Source: an uncultured Eubacteriales bacterium
GTDB lineage: Bacteria > Bacillota > Clostridia > Lachnospirales > CAG-274
NCBI GenBank assembly: GCA_902496345.1
Contig: CABVAP010000008.1
Coordinates: 1 to 42,294 of the forward strand
Reading direction: 5' to 3'
Length of the DNA stretch: 42,294 bases
The position numbers and the translations under genes are program-made. Positions 41,304-42,294 of the stretch are shown one piece after another. Every line of letters begins with the position of its first letter. Positions within the stretch are counted from its first letter, which is position 1. The notes under the pieces were generated by a model. The model had not been told where the DNA came from and did not search any database. It saw only the letters and a list, made by a program, of their open reading frames with translations.

Positions 41304-42131
41304 ATGGAAAAAATAAAAAATGGTTTTACACACGGTGGTATATTTCACGCTGACGATGTTTTTTCAGCTGCTTTATTAACATACTTATATCCGGACATAA
41401 AAATAACAAGAGGGTTTGTCGTACCAGAGGATTTTGACGGAATTGTTTTTGATATTGGGCTAGGGGAGTTTGACCACCATCAAGTCGATAGAAGAGTTAG
41501 AGAAAATGAAGTGCCTTTTGCTGCATTTGGACTTTTATGGGAAAAGTTCGGTAAGGAAATTTTGGGAGAAGAAGATGCACAAAATTTTGATGAAGGGTTT
41601 ATCCAGCAACTTGATAACGCTGATAATACAGGTGAAAAAAATATTCTTTCTGGTATTATTGCAAATTTTAATCCAACTTGGAATTCCACAAAAACATCTG
41701 ATGAAGCGTTTGATGAGGCGAAAAAATTTGCACTTGATATATTATGTAGGAAGTTTGAATATATAAAAAGTAATCAGGAGGCTCAAAAAATTATAACTGG
41801 ATTTATTGAAAAAAGTGATGATTTTTATGTGCAAATGCCTTATTATGTTCCTTGGAAAAAGGCTATATTACAGACTGACAAAACATTTGTTATTTATCCG
41901 TCAAAAAGAGGGGGATTTAATGCACAGGCTGTGCCGATTGACAAAGATACTAGTGACCTTAGATGTCCTTTTCCGGAAAGCTGGAGAGGGAAAAGTCAAG
42001 AAGAAATTTTTAGCGAAAGTGGAATAAATGGAATTAGCTTTTGCCATAATAGTGGTTTCCTAATATCTACGGATAGCGTTGAAACAGCAGTAGAAGCCTG
42101 CAAAAAGGCATTAGAACAAAATAACAAGTAA
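41304..42131 (+). CDS. MYG1 family protein (DHH-like metal-dependent phosphoesterase)
   Basis: A 275-residue MYG1 family protein; the eukaryotic homologue is an RNA exonuclease and the bacterial role is not settled. The N-terminal motifs are clear: FTHGGIFHADDVFSAALL and VFDIGLGEFDHHQ (DHH-like metal ligands), then NADNTGEKN near residue 115. The C-terminus has the conserved PFPESWRGKS and GISFCHNSGF blocks. The start ATG 41304 is supported by GAGGTG; the earlier ATG at 41289 overlaps that site. A terminator follows at 42140. Confidence 0.9.
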   Translation: MEKIKNGFTHGGIFHADDVFSAALLTYLYPDIKITRGFVVPEDFDGIVFDIGLGEFDHHQVDRRVRENEVPFAAFGLLWEKFGKEILGEEDAQNFDEGFIQQLDNADNTGEKNILSGIIANFNPTWNSTKTSDEAFDEAKKFALDILCRKFEYIKSNQEAQKIITGFIEKSDDFYVQMPYYVPWKKAILQTDKTFVIYPSKRGGFNAQAVPIDKDTSDLRCPFPESWRGKSQEEIFSESGINGISFCHNSGFLISTDSVETAVEACKKALEQNNK

Positions 42132-42139
42132 AAATGAGG

Positions 42140-42181
42140 GGACTGTTATATTACAATTTTATTGTGTTTAACAGTCCTTTT
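42140..42181 (+). terminator. Terminator after the MYG1-family gene
   Basis: GGACTGTTA at 42140-42148 pairs with TAACAGTCC at 42169-42177, and a T4 run follows. Loop of 20 nt. It lies 9 nt beyond the MYG1-type stop. Confidence 0.8.
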
Positions 42182-42201
42182 ATAATATCTATTTATGAAA
42201 T

Positions 42202-42231
42202 AAAAAAAGATGTACGGTAAAACCATACATC
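42202..42231 (-). terminator. Terminator of the tRNA-Met gene (minus strand)
   Basis: On the minus strand GATGTATGGT at 42231-42222 pairs with ACCGTACATC at 42218-42209 with one mismatch, and T7 (plus-strand A-run 42202-42208) follows. It sits 10 nt beyond the tRNA 3' end. Confidence 0.8.
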
Positions 42232-42241
42232 TTAGAGAGTA

Positions 42242-42294
42242 TAGCGGGAAACGGACTCGAACCGCCGACACTTCGGGTATGAACCGAATGCTCT
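42242..42294 (-). tRNA. tRNA-Met (CAT), 3' part only
   Basis: The minus strand reads the 3' half of a tRNA: anticodon stem TTCGG / CCGAA with loop TTCATAC (anticodon CAT), then a T arm GGCGG-TTCGAGT-CCGTT and acceptor strand TCCCGCT with discriminator A. The 5' part lies beyond the window. The loop is of elongator Met type, not the formyl-Met form with CGGG/CCCG; a tRNA-Ile2 with CAT anticodon is possible. CCA is not encoded. A terminator follows. Confidence 0.85.

Noticed and set aside
1..42294. CRISPR arrays, insertion sequences, prophage or transposase genes
   Set aside because: No direct-repeat arrays with spacers, no transposase motifs and no terminal inverted repeats with target duplications were seen; gene order is typical of a chromosomal flagellar locus.

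Overview
The window is AT-rich chromosomal DNA of a motile low-GC Gram-positive bacterium, most likely a clostridium of the Lachnospiraceae or a close relative. The evidence is the Bacillus/Clostridium-type fla/che operon order (with FliY, FlhF, FlhG, a FlbD/SwrD protein and sigma-28 at the end), AGGAGG-type ribosome binding sites, frequent TTG starts, a DacF-type carboxypeptidase, and a tRNA gene without encoded CCA. The family assignment is inference; no 16S gene is present.

Layout. 1-750: a probable upstream terminator and a lone cell-wall amidase gene closed by a UUCG-capped hairpin. 1043-3941: three translationally coupled purine genes (purM-purN-purD) and a terminator. 4016-4224: the control region of the flagellar operon, with two SigA-like promoters; in the distal one a near-perfect promoter contains a 22-bp palindrome. 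4225-15769: rod, basal body, export ATPase and hook genes (flgB flgC fliE fliF fliG fliH fliI fliJ, a MotE-like gene, fliK, flgD, a small flagellar operon protein, flgE). 15787-15841: a long hairpin overlapping a good internal SigA promoter. 15908-31045: flbD/swrD, motA, motB, fliL, fliM, fliY, cheY, fliO, fliP, fliQ, fliR, flhB, flhA, flhF, flhG, a PilZ gene, cheD, a small membrane protein and sigma-28. 31061-34066: a four-gene tail (DUF342/FapA-like, a small lysine-rich protein, a SwrB-like membrane coiled-coil protein, and an anchored MltG-like domain without catalytic domain). 34071-34345: a noncoding stretch with two nearly identical hairpins. 34376-42294: housekeeping and unknown genes: a 59-aa cysteine-containing protein and a membrane protein (minus strand), a short UvrD-type helicase, a 37-aa membrane peptide, a 726-aa anchored acidic protein, a D-Ala-D-Ala carboxypeptidase (minus), a MYG1-family protein, and the 3' part of a tRNA-Met (minus).

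How it works together. The flagellar block encodes the MS and C rings, the whole type III export gate (FliOPQR-FlhAB) and its ATPase complex, proximal rod proteins, hook and hook-length control, stator (MotAB), switch complex with response regulator (CheY) and phosphatase (FliY), placement GTPase/ATPase (FlhF/FlhG), a c-di-GMP receptor candidate (PilZ), receptor deamidase (CheD) and the late-gene sigma factor. Flagellin, FlgM, FlgK/L, FliD and receptors are not here. The cheB-cheA-cheW-cheC genes that normally lie between flhG/PilZ and cheD are also absent, so chemotaxis core genes must be elsewhere or missing.

Nothing in the window looks like a wholly unknown system. The most interesting features are the operator-in-promoter upstream of flgB, the FlgD with four tandem C-terminal modules, the loss of cheBAWC at a conserved junction, the flbD-motAB unit behind its own promoter, the post-sigma-28 membrane protein cluster, and the convergent overlapping 3' ends around 34071-34345.
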